Positions 1-8,039 of a DNA stretch of 64,000 nt are shown one piece after another. Origin of the DNA: an uncultured Paracoccaceae bacterium (GTDB lineage Bacteria; Pseudomonadota; Alphaproteobacteria; Rhodobacterales; Rhodobacteraceae); assembly GCA_947503175.1 (NCBI GenBank), contig CANNCO010000004.1:1-64000 (forward strand), given 5' to 3'. Positions within the stretch are counted from its first letter, which is position 1. Each line of letters starts with the position of its first letter. The position numbers and the translations under genes were made by a program. The notes beneath the pieces were generated by a model that saw only the letters and a list, made by a program, of their open reading frames with translations, was not told the DNA's origin and ran no database searches.

Positions 1-86
1 AAGATCAGACATGTTCACCGCTCGTTTTCGAAACGTGAATCACGCAGCCAAGCAGAAATCAATGGGTCCTGACCCTAAGACCGCGC

Positions 87-881
87 CTACCGTCCTTTGA
101 ACACCGGCGCGCGTTTTGCCAGGAATGCGCGCACGCCCTCGGCATAGTCCGACGTGGCGCCTGACCTTGCCTGTGCCTCCGCTTCAAAGGCGATCTGGTC
201 GTCAAGCTTGGCCTCCGACGACGCCAAAAGCGCTTCTTTCGTCAAACCCAGCGCGAAAGTCGGCCCGGTGGCAAGGGAGGTCGCCAGCGCCTGCGCTTCG
301 GTGCTGAGCCGGTCGTCCGGCACACATTTCCAGATCATCCCCCAGCCCTCGGCCTCGCGTGCCCCCACCGGGCGACCCGTGAGGCAGATGGCGCGGGCAC
401 GGGCCAATCCGACGAGCCGCGGCAAAACCCAGGTCCCCGCAGCATCCGGGATCAAACCGACGCGCGCGAAGGACTGGATGAACCGGGCCGTCTCGGCCGC
501 GAGAACGATATCGCAGGCCAGCGCGAGGTTTGCACCCGCGCCCGACGCGACCCCGTTTACGGCGCAAACGATGGGCTTGGGGCAATGCAGGATGGATTTT
601 ACCAGCGGGGCATAGAAATCCTCGACGCTGCGGCGCAAGTCCGGCGGCCAGTCCGGCCCGTCCGGATTCCTGCGCCCAAGATCCTGACCCGCGCAAAAGG
701 CGCGACCAGCCCCGGTCAGAAGGATCGCCCGTATATCGGGATCGTCGCCGGCGCGCCGGATTTCTGCCGTGAGGCTTGTAATCAGGCTGGTAGTCAGGGC
801 ATTGAGCTTCCCAGGCCGGTTGAGCGTCAGCAACAGGCAAGCCCCGTCGCGGTCGGCGCGCAATTCGCTCGCGCCCGTCAT
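87..881 (-). CDS. paaG: Enoyl-CoA hydratase/isomerase, PaaG-like
   Basis: A 264-residue crotonase-fold protein. The segment GLIPDAAGTWVLPRLVG, the following EGWGMIW and the C-terminal DYAEGVRAFLAKR closely resemble PaaG, the ring-1,2-epoxyphenylacetyl-CoA isomerase of phenylacetate degradation; the oxyanion-hole region reads AFCAGQDL. It is the last gene of the minus-strand block, and its ATG overlaps the stop of the preceding FadJ-like gene (ATGA), implying translational coupling. The PaaG-like sequence suggests an isomerase or hydratase acting on a CoA thioester made by the upstream enzymes. No paaABCDE epoxidase or paaK ligase lies in the window, so the true substrate is unknown; an ordinary enoyl-CoA hydratase is the alternative. 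Confidence 0.85.
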   Translation of the reverse strand: MTGASELRADRDGACLLLTLNRPGKLNALTTSLITSLTAEIRRAGDDPDIRAILLTGAGRAFCAGQDLGRRNPDGPDWPPDLRRSVEDFYAPLVKSILHCPKPIVCAVNGVASGAGANLALACDIVLAAETARFIQSFARVGLIPDAAGTWVLPRLVGLARARAICLTGRPVGAREAEGWGMIWKCVPDDRLSTEAQALATSLATGPTFALGLTKEALLASSEAKLDDQIAFEAEAQARSGATSDYAEGVRAFLAKRAPVFKGR

Positions 882-2545
882 GAGAAACCACGCCGCAGCA
901 TGTCCGACAGTGTCCAGTCACCCGGTTGATTTCTCATGACATCCCCCATCCAGTCCGACACGCGACGACGCCCGATTGTCTCGGCAAAATGCATGACCCC
1001 GCCGCGCCACCTTGGAAATCCGCATGCCCGGACGGACAGGACATCAATCGCTCCCGCCGCCGCAACGCAGCCATTTTGCAGAGCCAGGGCACCCTCGTTG
1101 ACGAGAACGGCAATTGCGTCCTCAACGCACGGATCGGGCGCCGCTTCGGGAACCGGGACGATCCGGTGGATCGCGTCTGCCGAGACCTCGTTGGTCAGCC
1201 AGAGGCCGGTCTGACCGCCGAACGCAGCCCAGTTGGTCGTGATCTCCGCTTCTGATCTGCCCGAGCGGGTTCGGTAGTGCCGAAGGGCGTTCACAAGCCG
1301 CGAAGTCAGGAGCGTATCCTTGGGCGTCGTAAAGACAGGCGCGAGACGAAGCCGGTTTGCGAGCGCGCGCGCGGCACCCACGGCAATCGCCGGCGCCTCG
1401 GATCCTGTCGCAATCTCCACGCCTTGATCCTTTGAGGAACCGAACCCGAGAACGACGTCGGTAGGGGATCCGGGCAACCCAACGCTTTGAGACACATCCA
1501 CGGCCCGCAGCGCGGGACCTTCGACGGGTCCAAGATCGCTGGGGGGCGAGGATCCGGTGAGAACGACAACGCTGCGCGTATCCCTTGGCGGCGCATCCCG
1601 GCTGATTTGCAGCCCGGCTCGCGCGATGTCAGCCGCAAGCCGGTCCGCGAGCGGATCGGTGCCCGGAAGGACAATCTCTGTCAGGCAGGGGCGCTCGGAC
1701 GGCAGAGGCTTAGGTGGCCGGGCCACGGCCCGTTCGGCAAAAAAGATGTGGCGCAACGCGCGTGACTGCACCGACACCCGAAGGTCAAGATGGCGGGCCC
1801 GTTCCTTTGGCTGCCCTTCCTCGAACGGGCGAGACGCGGCTTCGGCGATCAGCGCGAGGGCCTCCATCGGGGCGATGGCACCGCGTGCGGCCTTCTGCAC
1901 CGCGTCTCTTTGCCCTGCCCACCAGGTCTTTGGCATCGGTTCGACAGGGCGCTGTCGCACAGGCGTCGGGCGCGGCCCGAGATCTTGCGCAGCAGCCAAG
2001 AGCGTCGCGTCTTCAAGATCGGGGCACAGGGCGTCAATCGCACCGGCCTCAAAAAAAGCCTCCGCCGAGACCGGCGTCCCGGTCGTCGCCATGCGCAGCG
2101 CCAGATCCAGACCGACCAGACGGGGCAACCGCTGCGTTCCCCCGGCCCCGGGAACGATGCCCAGCGTGACCTCGGGAAGCGCAAAGCGCGTGCCCGGCAA
2201 GGCCACGCGCCAGGCGCAGCCCAGAGCAATCTCCAATCCACCCCCAAAGACGCTGCCATGCATGGCGGCGATCCAAGGCACGTTGCACGTCTCGATCCTG
2301 TGGATGACATCCGGCAGATCCGGCAGGATCGGTGGTTTGTCGAACTCGGTGATGTCGCCGCCCGCCACAAAGGTGCGCCCGGCACAGCGCAGGATCGCAG
2401 CTCGGACTGGCAGGCGCGACACGTGGTCCACGGCGTCGTCGAGTCCCTGCCGGACAGCTGCAGAGGTCGCGTTGACCGGCGGGTTGTCGACTGTGACCCA
2501 GGCCAAGCCATCGAACTGATGCACGCGGACGGGGCTGCTGCTCAC
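878..2545 (-). CDS. FadJ-like enoyl-CoA hydratase with degenerate 3-hydroxyacyl-CoA dehydrogenase half
   Basis: About 555 residues from a GTG start at 2545, which sits 11 nt past the thiolase stop behind a G-rich stretch; an upstream in-frame start would lie inside the thiolase gene. Residues 1-190 are a crotonase domain with AGGDITEF, FGGGLEIALGC and LPEVTLGIVPGAGGTQRL, so both Glu positions used by hydratases (about 105 and 125) are kept. The C-terminal 3HCDH-like helical domain is recognisable (residues 460-540, CGFPRWRGGVMHF). The middle Rossmann domain lacks the GxGxxG loop (VLPGTDPLADRLAADIARAG) and the His-Glu active site. Hydratase activity is likely; dehydrogenase activity is not. 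It is shorter than the usual FadB/FadJ of about 700 residues. Confidence 0.85.
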   Translation of the reverse strand: MSSSPVRVHQFDGLAWVTVDNPPVNATSAAVRQGLDDAVDHVSRLPVRAAILRCAGRTFVAGGDITEFDKPPILPDLPDVIHRIETCNVPWIAAMHGSVFGGGLEIALGCAWRVALPGTRFALPEVTLGIVPGAGGTQRLPRLVGLDLALRMATTGTPVSAEAFFEAGAIDALCPDLEDATLLAAAQDLGPRPTPVRQRPVEPMPKTWWAGQRDAVQKAARGAIAPMEALALIAEAASRPFEEGQPKERARHLDLRVSVQSRALRHIFFAERAVARPPKPLPSERPCLTEIVLPGTDPLADRLAADIARAGLQISRDAPPRDTRSVVVLTGSSPPSDLGPVEGPALRAVDVSQSVGLPGSPTDVVLGFGSSKDQGVEIATGSEAPAIAVGAARALANRLRLAPVFTTPKDTLLTSRLVNALRHYRTRSGRSEAEITTNWAAFGGQTGLWLTNEVSADAIHRIVPVPEAAPDPCVEDAIAVLVNEGALALQNGCVAAAGAIDVLSVRACGFPRWRGGVMHFAETIGRRRVSDWMGDVMRNQPGDWTLSDMLRRGFS

Positions 2546-2556
2546 CTGCCCGCCCC

Positions 2557-3759
2557 CTACACGCGTTCCAGAACGACAGCGATCCCCTGACCGACGCCGA
2601 CACACATGGCGCACAAGGCATAGGCGCCGCCCGTTCGGCGGAGTTGCAGCGCTGCCGTCAGTGCCAGGCGTGCCCCGCTGGCACCAAGCGGATGACCAAG
2701 CGCGATTGCACCGCCATTGGGGTTGACGTGGCGGGCGTCGTCGGCAAGCCCAAGCGCCCGCGTGACGGCCAGAGCCTGCGCGGCGAACGCTTCGTTGAGC
2801 TCGATCACATCCATTTGGTCGAGCGTAAGACCCGTGCGCTCCAGGACTTTGCGGATCGCGGGCACCGGGCCGATACCCATCACTCGCGGCGGTACGCCGG
2901 CGCAGGCCATACCGACAACGCGTGCGATGGGCGTGAGGCCATGCGTTGCGGCAGCAGCTTCGCTGGCAAGCAATAGCGCCGCCGCGCCGTCGTTGACGCC
3001 AGAGGCATTGCCCGCCGTCACGGTCTGGTCGGTACCGTTGAGAGGGCGCAGTTTGGCGAGCTTGTCCTCGGTGCTCTCCGCGCGCGGATGCTCGTCAACT
3101 GCGAAGAGGATCGGCTCAGCCTTGTGCTGGGGGATCTCGACCGGGACAATCTCGTCGTCAAAGAGCCCTTGCTCGGCAGCGGCGACGTATCGCGCCTGCG
3201 ACCGGGCGGCAAAGGCATCCTGATCGGCGCGCGCGATGCCGTGCTCTTCGGCCACCTTGTCGGCCGTTTCGGGCATCGAATGGGTCCCATGGGCGGCCGC
3301 CATCGCGGGGTTGACGAACCGCCAGCCGATGGTTGTGTCAAAGATCTGAGCCGCGCGCGAAAAGGCACTGTCGGCCTTGGCCATGACGAAAGGTGCGCGT
3401 GTCATGCTTTCCACCCCACCCGCGATCATGAAATCCGCGTCACCCGCGCGGATGGCTCGCGCCGCCGTTCCGACCGCATCGAGCCCCGATCCGCAAAGCC
3501 GGTTGACTGTCATGCCGGGCACATCGACGGGCAGGCCGGCCAGAAGCGCCGACATGCGCGCGACGTTGCGGTTGTCTTCGCCCGCCTGGTTGGCGCCGCC
3601 GAAAATCACGTCGTCAAGCTGCGACCAGCCCGCATCCGGCGCGCGCGCCATGAGCGCCCGGAGCGGCACCGCACCCAGATCATCGGGGCGGATCGCGGCC
3701 AATGCGCCGCCATAGCGCGCAAAGGGGGTTCGCTGGCCGTCGCAAATGAACGCGTGCAT
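2557..3759 (-). CDS. Acetyl-CoA acyltransferase (thiolase), PcaF/PaaJ-like
   Basis: A 400-residue thiolase. The nucleophilic cysteine is in NRLCGSGLDAVGTA near residue 90, the active-site His is in NPNGGAIALGHPLGASGAR, and the second Cys is in CAMCVGVGQG at the C-terminus. Length and sequence are closest to 3-oxoadipyl-CoA thiolases (PcaF/PaaJ), which cleave beta-ketoacyl-CoA to acetyl-CoA plus succinyl-CoA or a shorter acyl-CoA. It lies between an aldehyde dehydrogenase and the FadJ-like gene, both on the same strand with gaps under 30 nt, fitting the final step of a beta-oxidation-like pathway. The exact chain released cannot be read from sequence. Confidence 0.92.
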   Translation of the reverse strand: MHAFICDGQRTPFARYGGALAAIRPDDLGAVPLRALMARAPDAGWSQLDDVIFGGANQAGEDNRNVARMSALLAGLPVDVPGMTVNRLCGSGLDAVGTAARAIRAGDADFMIAGGVESMTRAPFVMAKADSAFSRAAQIFDTTIGWRFVNPAMAAAHGTHSMPETADKVAEEHGIARADQDAFAARSQARYVAAAEQGLFDDEIVPVEIPQHKAEPILFAVDEHPRAESTEDKLAKLRPLNGTDQTVTAGNASGVNDGAAALLLASEAAAATHGLTPIARVVGMACAGVPPRVMGIGPVPAIRKVLERTGLTLDQMDVIELNEAFAAQALAVTRALGLADDARHVNPNGGAIALGHPLGASGARLALTAALQLRRTGGAYALCAMCVGVGQGIAVVLERV

Positions 3760-3783
3760 GGCTGGCTCCTCTCGTCTGGGCGC

Positions 3784-5259
3784 TCAGCGCCGGATAAAGG
3801 GGTTGGCTACAGGTTTTGGCTCAGCCAGCCAAACCGATTTCGGCTGGAGATACTCCATGATCGCCTGGCTGCCGTTTTCGCGGCCGACTCCGCTAAGTTT
3901 GTAGCCGCCGAACGGCGTTGTGTAGCTGGTCGAGCGATAGGTGTTGACCCAGATCGTTCCGGCCTGAAGCTTGCGCGACATGCGAAGCGCCCGGGTCAGA
4001 TCGTTGGTCCACACGCCCGCGGCGAGACCGTAGAGCACGTCGTTGCCGATGGCAACGGCCTGATCTTCATCGGAAAACCGCATGATCGACAGGACCGGGC
4101 CAAACACCTCCTCCTGCGCGATCCGCATGTCATTGCGCACATCGGTGAAGATCGTGGGCTCGATGAAGTATCCTTGCGATCCGCCGGGGTTGGCTGCTTT
4201 GCCACCCAGAACGCAGGTTGCGCCTTCGTCTTTGGCAATGGCGATGTAATCCAGGATCTTCTGATGCTGCGCTTGCGTGGCCACGGGCGAAATATCCGTG
4301 TCCGCCTGCATCGGATCACCCAGCTTTGCCGCGCGGGTCATGTCGATCAGGCGGTCCAGAAACACGTCATAGATCCCGTCCTGCAACAGCAGCCGCGAGC
4401 CCGCAATGCAGGTTTGGCCGGCCGCCGCGAAGATGCCCGAGATTGCCCCTGGCACGGCCGCATCAAGATCCGCATCGTCGAACACGATATTGGGAGACTT
4501 GCCGCCCAGCTCAAGCGTGACTTTCTTGAAGTCGCGCGCGGCCGCTTCGTTGATCGCCCGCCCCGCGGCCTCGCCGCCGGTAAAGGCTACCTTCCGGACA
4601 AGCGGATGGGTGACAAGGGCCTGCCCCGCATCGGCGCCGAAACCGGTGATCACGTTGACCACGCCCGCCGGGATACCGGCCTCCTCGACAAGGGCCATCA
4701 ACTCCAGCGTCGAAGCGGAGGTGTATTCCGACGGCTTGATCACAACCGTGTTTCCCGCAGCCAGCGCCGGCGCAAGTTTCCACGCCAAAAGCAGCAGCGG
4801 CGAATTCCACGGCGTGATAAGAGCACAAACACCGAGCGGCTCATAGGTGACCATGTTGACGACGCCGGGTTTGTCGATCGGGGGAACAAGGCCCTCGACC
4901 TTGTCGGCAAGACCGCCATAATACGCGTACCAATTGGCCATGTATTTGGCTTGATTGGACATTTCGGCGATCAGCTTGCCATTGTCGCGCACTTCGATCT
5001 CGGCTAGGCGCTGCGCGTGGCAGGTGATCAAATCGCCCAGCCGAACCAGCGCCGCGCCGCGCGCGCTGGCTGTCCATGTCGGCCATTCGCCTTCGGTATA
5101 GGCAGTGTGGGCGACTTCGACCGCGCGGTCGACATCCTTTTTCGCAGCACGTGGAAACCGGGCCCAGTCCTCGCGCGTGTAGGGATCGGTGGAGAGGAAC
5201 GTCTCGCCCGATGCCGCTTCGCTATAGATGCCGCCGATCCACATCTTGTAGTCTTTCAT
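3784..5259 (-). CDS. NAD(P)-dependent aldehyde dehydrogenase
   Basis: A 491-residue ALDH-superfamily protein. Visible landmarks are the cofactor segment WNSPLLLLAWKLAPALAAGN, the general-base Glu in VTLELGGKSPNIVF, the catalytic Cys in GQTCIAGSR, and the late EEVFGPVLSIMRF motif. These fit a soluble tetrameric enzyme oxidising an aldehyde to its carboxylate. The stop is 24 nt before the thiolase start, and the gene begins 4 nt after the hydroxyacyl-CoA dehydrogenase stop, so it belongs to the same transcription unit. Its substrate is probably a semialdehyde intermediate of the same pathway, but this is inferred only from context. It has no hydratase fusion of the PaaZ type. Confidence 0.93.
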   Translation of the reverse strand: MKDYKMWIGGIYSEAASGETFLSTDPYTREDWARFPRAAKKDVDRAVEVAHTAYTEGEWPTWTASARGAALVRLGDLITCHAQRLAEIEVRDNGKLIAEMSNQAKYMANWYAYYGGLADKVEGLVPPIDKPGVVNMVTYEPLGVCALITPWNSPLLLLAWKLAPALAAGNTVVIKPSEYTSASTLELMALVEEAGIPAGVVNVITGFGADAGQALVTHPLVRKVAFTGGEAAGRAINEAAARDFKKVTLELGGKSPNIVFDDADLDAAVPGAISGIFAAAGQTCIAGSRLLLQDGIYDVFLDRLIDMTRAAKLGDPMQADTDISPVATQAQHQKILDYIAIAKDEGATCVLGGKAANPGGSQGYFIEPTIFTDVRNDMRIAQEEVFGPVLSIMRFSDEDQAVAIGNDVLYGLAAGVWTNDLTRALRMSRKLQAGTIWVNTYRSTSYTTPFGGYKLSGVGRENGSQAIMEYLQPKSVWLAEPKPVANPFIRR

Positions 5260-5263
5260 CAGG

Positions 5264-6775
5264 CTACCCTTTCGCAGTGCTGAGGCTCAGGCCCAGGGTC
5301 GCGCGTTGGCGAAGCCACTGGCTCGGGCGATATCGCGGATCGCCTGTCAGATCGTGAAGCCGGGTCAGGATCTGCATGACCCGGTCTGCCCCCATTCCGT
5401 CGCCAAGCTCCAGCGGGCCCTTGGGGTATCCGAGGCCAAGCCGCACACCGTCGTTGATGTCTTCTGGCGCGGTGATGCGCATTTGGGCAATCTCGCAGGC
5501 GATGTTCACAATCGTCGCCAGGACGCGCTGCGCGACAAAGCCCGGACTGTCCTCGATCACCGTCACACGACGCCCGGCGGCCAAAAGGGCGGCATGAACC
5601 CCATCGCGCAAGGTGGTGTCTGTGGCAGGCGTGCCCATCAACGTCAGCCGTTCGGATGCGGCGGTGAGCGGGTCTATCGCGACCACCCGGGTGGCATCCA
5701 ATGCCAGTCGGTGCGCGGTAGCCGTGGCATCGTCGCCCCAAGGCGCGATCAGCAAAGCGCCGTGCGCCGGGGCGCTTAGGCTATCCTCAACGCGTGTTCC
5801 GACGTCGGCGAGCAGGCGCGCGACGCCCACGAGCGTGTCCCGCATCTCTGGCGCGATCCAGATGCTTTCGACGCGGTCGGTATCCGGTGCGGTTTCGGAC
5901 AGATCCTGCCGCGCGCCATCGGTGTAGGCGTAAAAGCCTTCACCGGATTTGCGCCCGTGAAGCCCGGCGGCCACCCGCGCCTGCAGATGCACCCCCGGGC
6001 GGTAGCGCGGCTCCTGAAAGAACTGGTCGTAGATCTGCCGGAAGACCGGCAGCGACACGTCCAGCCCCATCAGATCCATCAGCTCGAACGGCCCCATCCG
6101 AAAGCCAAGGCCCTCGCGCATCACGCGGTCCACATCGGCCTCGGTCGCCAACCCGTCCTGCACGATGCGCAGACCTTCGGTGGTCAGCCCCCTGCCCGCA
6201 TGGTTGATCAGAAAGCCAGGGGCGTCGCGGCACAGAATCGTGCGGTAGCCCAGATGCGCCCCCGCTTGCAGCACCGCGTCCGTTGCCGCCTGCGTCGTTC
6301 TGAGGCCCGGAATGACCTCAACCACCTTCATCAGCGGAACCGGGTTGAAGAAATGCAGCCCGACGACGCGACCCGGATCGCGGGTGCCCGCAGCAATTGC
6401 TGCGATGGAAAGCGAGGAGGTGTTGGTCGCCAGAACCGCGCCGGGCGCAAGCACGGTTTCGAGCTTGGCAAAGAGCGTCTGTTTGATGTCCAGGTTCTCT
6501 GCGACAGCCTCGATGGCCAATGTCGCAGGCGCAAGACCCTCCAGCGTTTCGGAAACGGTGATCCGGTCCTGCGCCTCTTGCGCCGCCGCCGGATTCATGA
6601 CCCCCTTTTCCGCGGCGCGGACCAGCATGCGCCGTGCAAAATCGGCCCCGGCCCCGGCGGCATCGAGGCTCTGGTCGTGGACAAGGACGCGAAACCCGGC
6701 AGCCGCGAAGGTCTGCACGATCCCCCGGCCCATCGTGCCCGCGCCGATGACAGCAATCGTTGCGCCGCGGTCCAT
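5264..6775 (-). CDS. 3-hydroxyacyl-CoA dehydrogenase, PaaH/PaaC-like
   Basis: 503 residues with a complete Rossmann motif IAVIGAGTMGRGIVQTF at the N-terminus and the catalytic region GLHFFNPVPLMKVVEV. Two successive 3HCDH C-terminal domains follow (about 185-280 and 405-500, the second with LGLGYPKGPLELGDGMG). The double C-terminal domain and the length match PaaH-type (3-hydroxyadipyl-CoA) dehydrogenases rather than short HbdA forms. It starts on the A of the preceding stop (TGATG overlap with the acyl-CoA dehydrogenase). Because the neighbouring FadJ-like protein has lost its NAD site, this enzyme probably supplies the dehydrogenase step of the pathway. Confidence 0.92.
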   Translation of the reverse strand: MDRGATIAVIGAGTMGRGIVQTFAAAGFRVLVHDQSLDAAGAGADFARRMLVRAAEKGVMNPAAAQEAQDRITVSETLEGLAPATLAIEAVAENLDIKQTLFAKLETVLAPGAVLATNTSSLSIAAIAAGTRDPGRVVGLHFFNPVPLMKVVEVIPGLRTTQAATDAVLQAGAHLGYRTILCRDAPGFLINHAGRGLTTEGLRIVQDGLATEADVDRVMREGLGFRMGPFELMDLMGLDVSLPVFRQIYDQFFQEPRYRPGVHLQARVAAGLHGRKSGEGFYAYTDGARQDLSETAPDTDRVESIWIAPEMRDTLVGVARLLADVGTRVEDSLSAPAHGALLIAPWGDDATATAHRLALDATRVVAIDPLTAASERLTLMGTPATDTTLRDGVHAALLAAGRRVTVIEDSPGFVAQRVLATIVNIACEIAQMRITAPEDINDGVRLGLGYPKGPLELGDGMGADRVMQILTRLHDLTGDPRYRPSQWLRQRATLGLSLSTAKG

Positions 6776-7935
6776 CAGGGGGTCTGCCTTGGCGGGCGCT
6801 GCGAAAAGCGGCGCTCAAAGATACCTTCGGCGATGCGGTTGCGCATCATTTCGAGCGAGCCCCCGGCGATCTGCCAGCCACGGGATTTGCGAAAGCAGTA
6901 CTCCACAAGCGACTCGTCGCAATAGCCCAGACCGCCCATCGCCTGCATCGATTCGTTGCAAGCCTCGAACCCGGCGGTATTGCAGGCGAGCTTGGCCAGC
7001 GCCGTCTGCTGCCCGTCGGGCAGACCGCGGTCGGCGCTGACGGCGGCGCGGTAAAGCAGGAGCTGCGCGGCCTCCAGCTTCATCAGCATATCGGCAAAGA
7101 TCCACTGAAGCCCCTGGAACTCGGCCAGCGGACGGTCAAATTGCGTGCGTTCGAGCGCATAGTCGCGCGCAGTGTTAAACGCAAACCGGCCAAGCGCCTG
7201 CGCACGGGCCGCGTTGCCGATGCGTTCTGCGTTAAAGCCGGTGATCTGCTTTTTGAACCCGCCCGGCCCCAAAAGCACGTTTTGTTTGGGGACATGGACT
7301 TCGTCGAAGTAAAGCGCGCACCATTTCTCGCCGTTCATATAGGTGCTGGGTTCGCCAAACGAGAACCCGTCCATACCGCGCTCCATGATCACCGAGCCAA
7401 TCCCGCCCGTACCCGGGCCAAAGCGCAGATAGACCAGAAAGGTATCCGCTTCCACGGAATGGCTGGTGAAGACCTTGCCACCCGAGACGCGATACCCGTC
7501 GCCGTCCTCGCGCGCCTCGGTTTTGAGGTCGGTCACGGCAGAGCCCGCGCCGGCCTCGGTCATGCCCAGCCCGATCACGGCCTCACCGCGTAGCAGCGGC
7601 CCAAGGTATTGCTCCTTCTGAGCCGGAGTCGCGTATTCTGCGAGGGTGCGGATCGCGCCGAAATTGCCCGCCTGGATTGCGTCGGCGCTTTTCGGGCAGA
7701 CCAGCGCGACCTCTTCGATCGCCAGCACCGCATCCATCAACGTGCCGCCCATGCCCCCTTCCGCCTCGGGGATCGTGATGCCGAAGAGACCGTTTTCCGC
7801 TAGGATCCTGGCCGCATCGAAGGGAAACTCAGCCTTTTTGGCGCGCGCGAGAGCACCGTCCTTGAGATGCCGCTCGGCCAGCTTGCGCACGGTATCCTGA
7901 AAAAGCTGGTGTTCGGGGTTGAGCGTGAAATCCAC
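6775..7935 (-). CDS. Acyl-CoA dehydrogenase
   Basis: A 386-residue flavoprotein of the acyl-CoA dehydrogenase superfamily. It shows the FAD-binding segment GLGMTEAGAGSAVTDLKT and the C-terminal helices with AMGGLGYCDESLVEYCFR, where a catalytic carboxylate region is expected. It would introduce a 2,3-double bond into an acyl-CoA and pass electrons to ETF. It is the first gene of the beta-oxidation-like set. About 104 nt separate it from the upstream hydantoinase gene on the same strand, so transcription could start there or read through from 8040-15821. The acyl substrate cannot be deduced. Confidence 0.92.
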   Translation of the reverse strand: MDFTLNPEHQLFQDTVRKLAERHLKDGALARAKKAEFPFDAARILAENGLFGITIPEAEGGMGGTLMDAVLAIEEVALVCPKSADAIQAGNFGAIRTLAEYATPAQKEQYLGPLLRGEAVIGLGMTEAGAGSAVTDLKTEAREDGDGYRVSGGKVFTSHSVEADTFLVYLRFGPGTGGIGSVIMERGMDGFSFGEPSTYMNGEKWCALYFDEVHVPKQNVLLGPGGFKKQITGFNAERIGNAARAQALGRFAFNTARDYALERTQFDRPLAEFQGLQWIFADMLMKLEAAQLLLYRAAVSADRGLPDGQQTALAKLACNTAGFEACNESMQAMGGLGYCDESLVEYCFRKSRGWQIAGGSLEMMRNRIAEGIFERRFSQRPPRQTP

Positions 7936-8039
7936 AGGTATTCCTCAAATCTGCTGAGTGACCGGCAGGCGAGCGGACCGGCCATTTGCGCGCGGCAACG
8001 ATCCAATGCGGCCGCCCGCGTGTCTGAACGGCGCGACCC

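Noticed and set aside
3088-5007. A 639-codon open frame on the plus strand opposite thiolase and aldehyde dehydrogenase genes
   Set aside because: It is antisense to two strongly recognisable enzymes, has arginine- and glycine-heavy composition without domains, and is a normal side effect of high GC.
87-7935. Complete phenylacetate degradation pathway
   Set aside because: PaaG-, PaaH- and PaaJ-like enzymes are present, but the ligase, the epoxidase subunits and PaaZ are not, so only a pathway fragment can be claimed.
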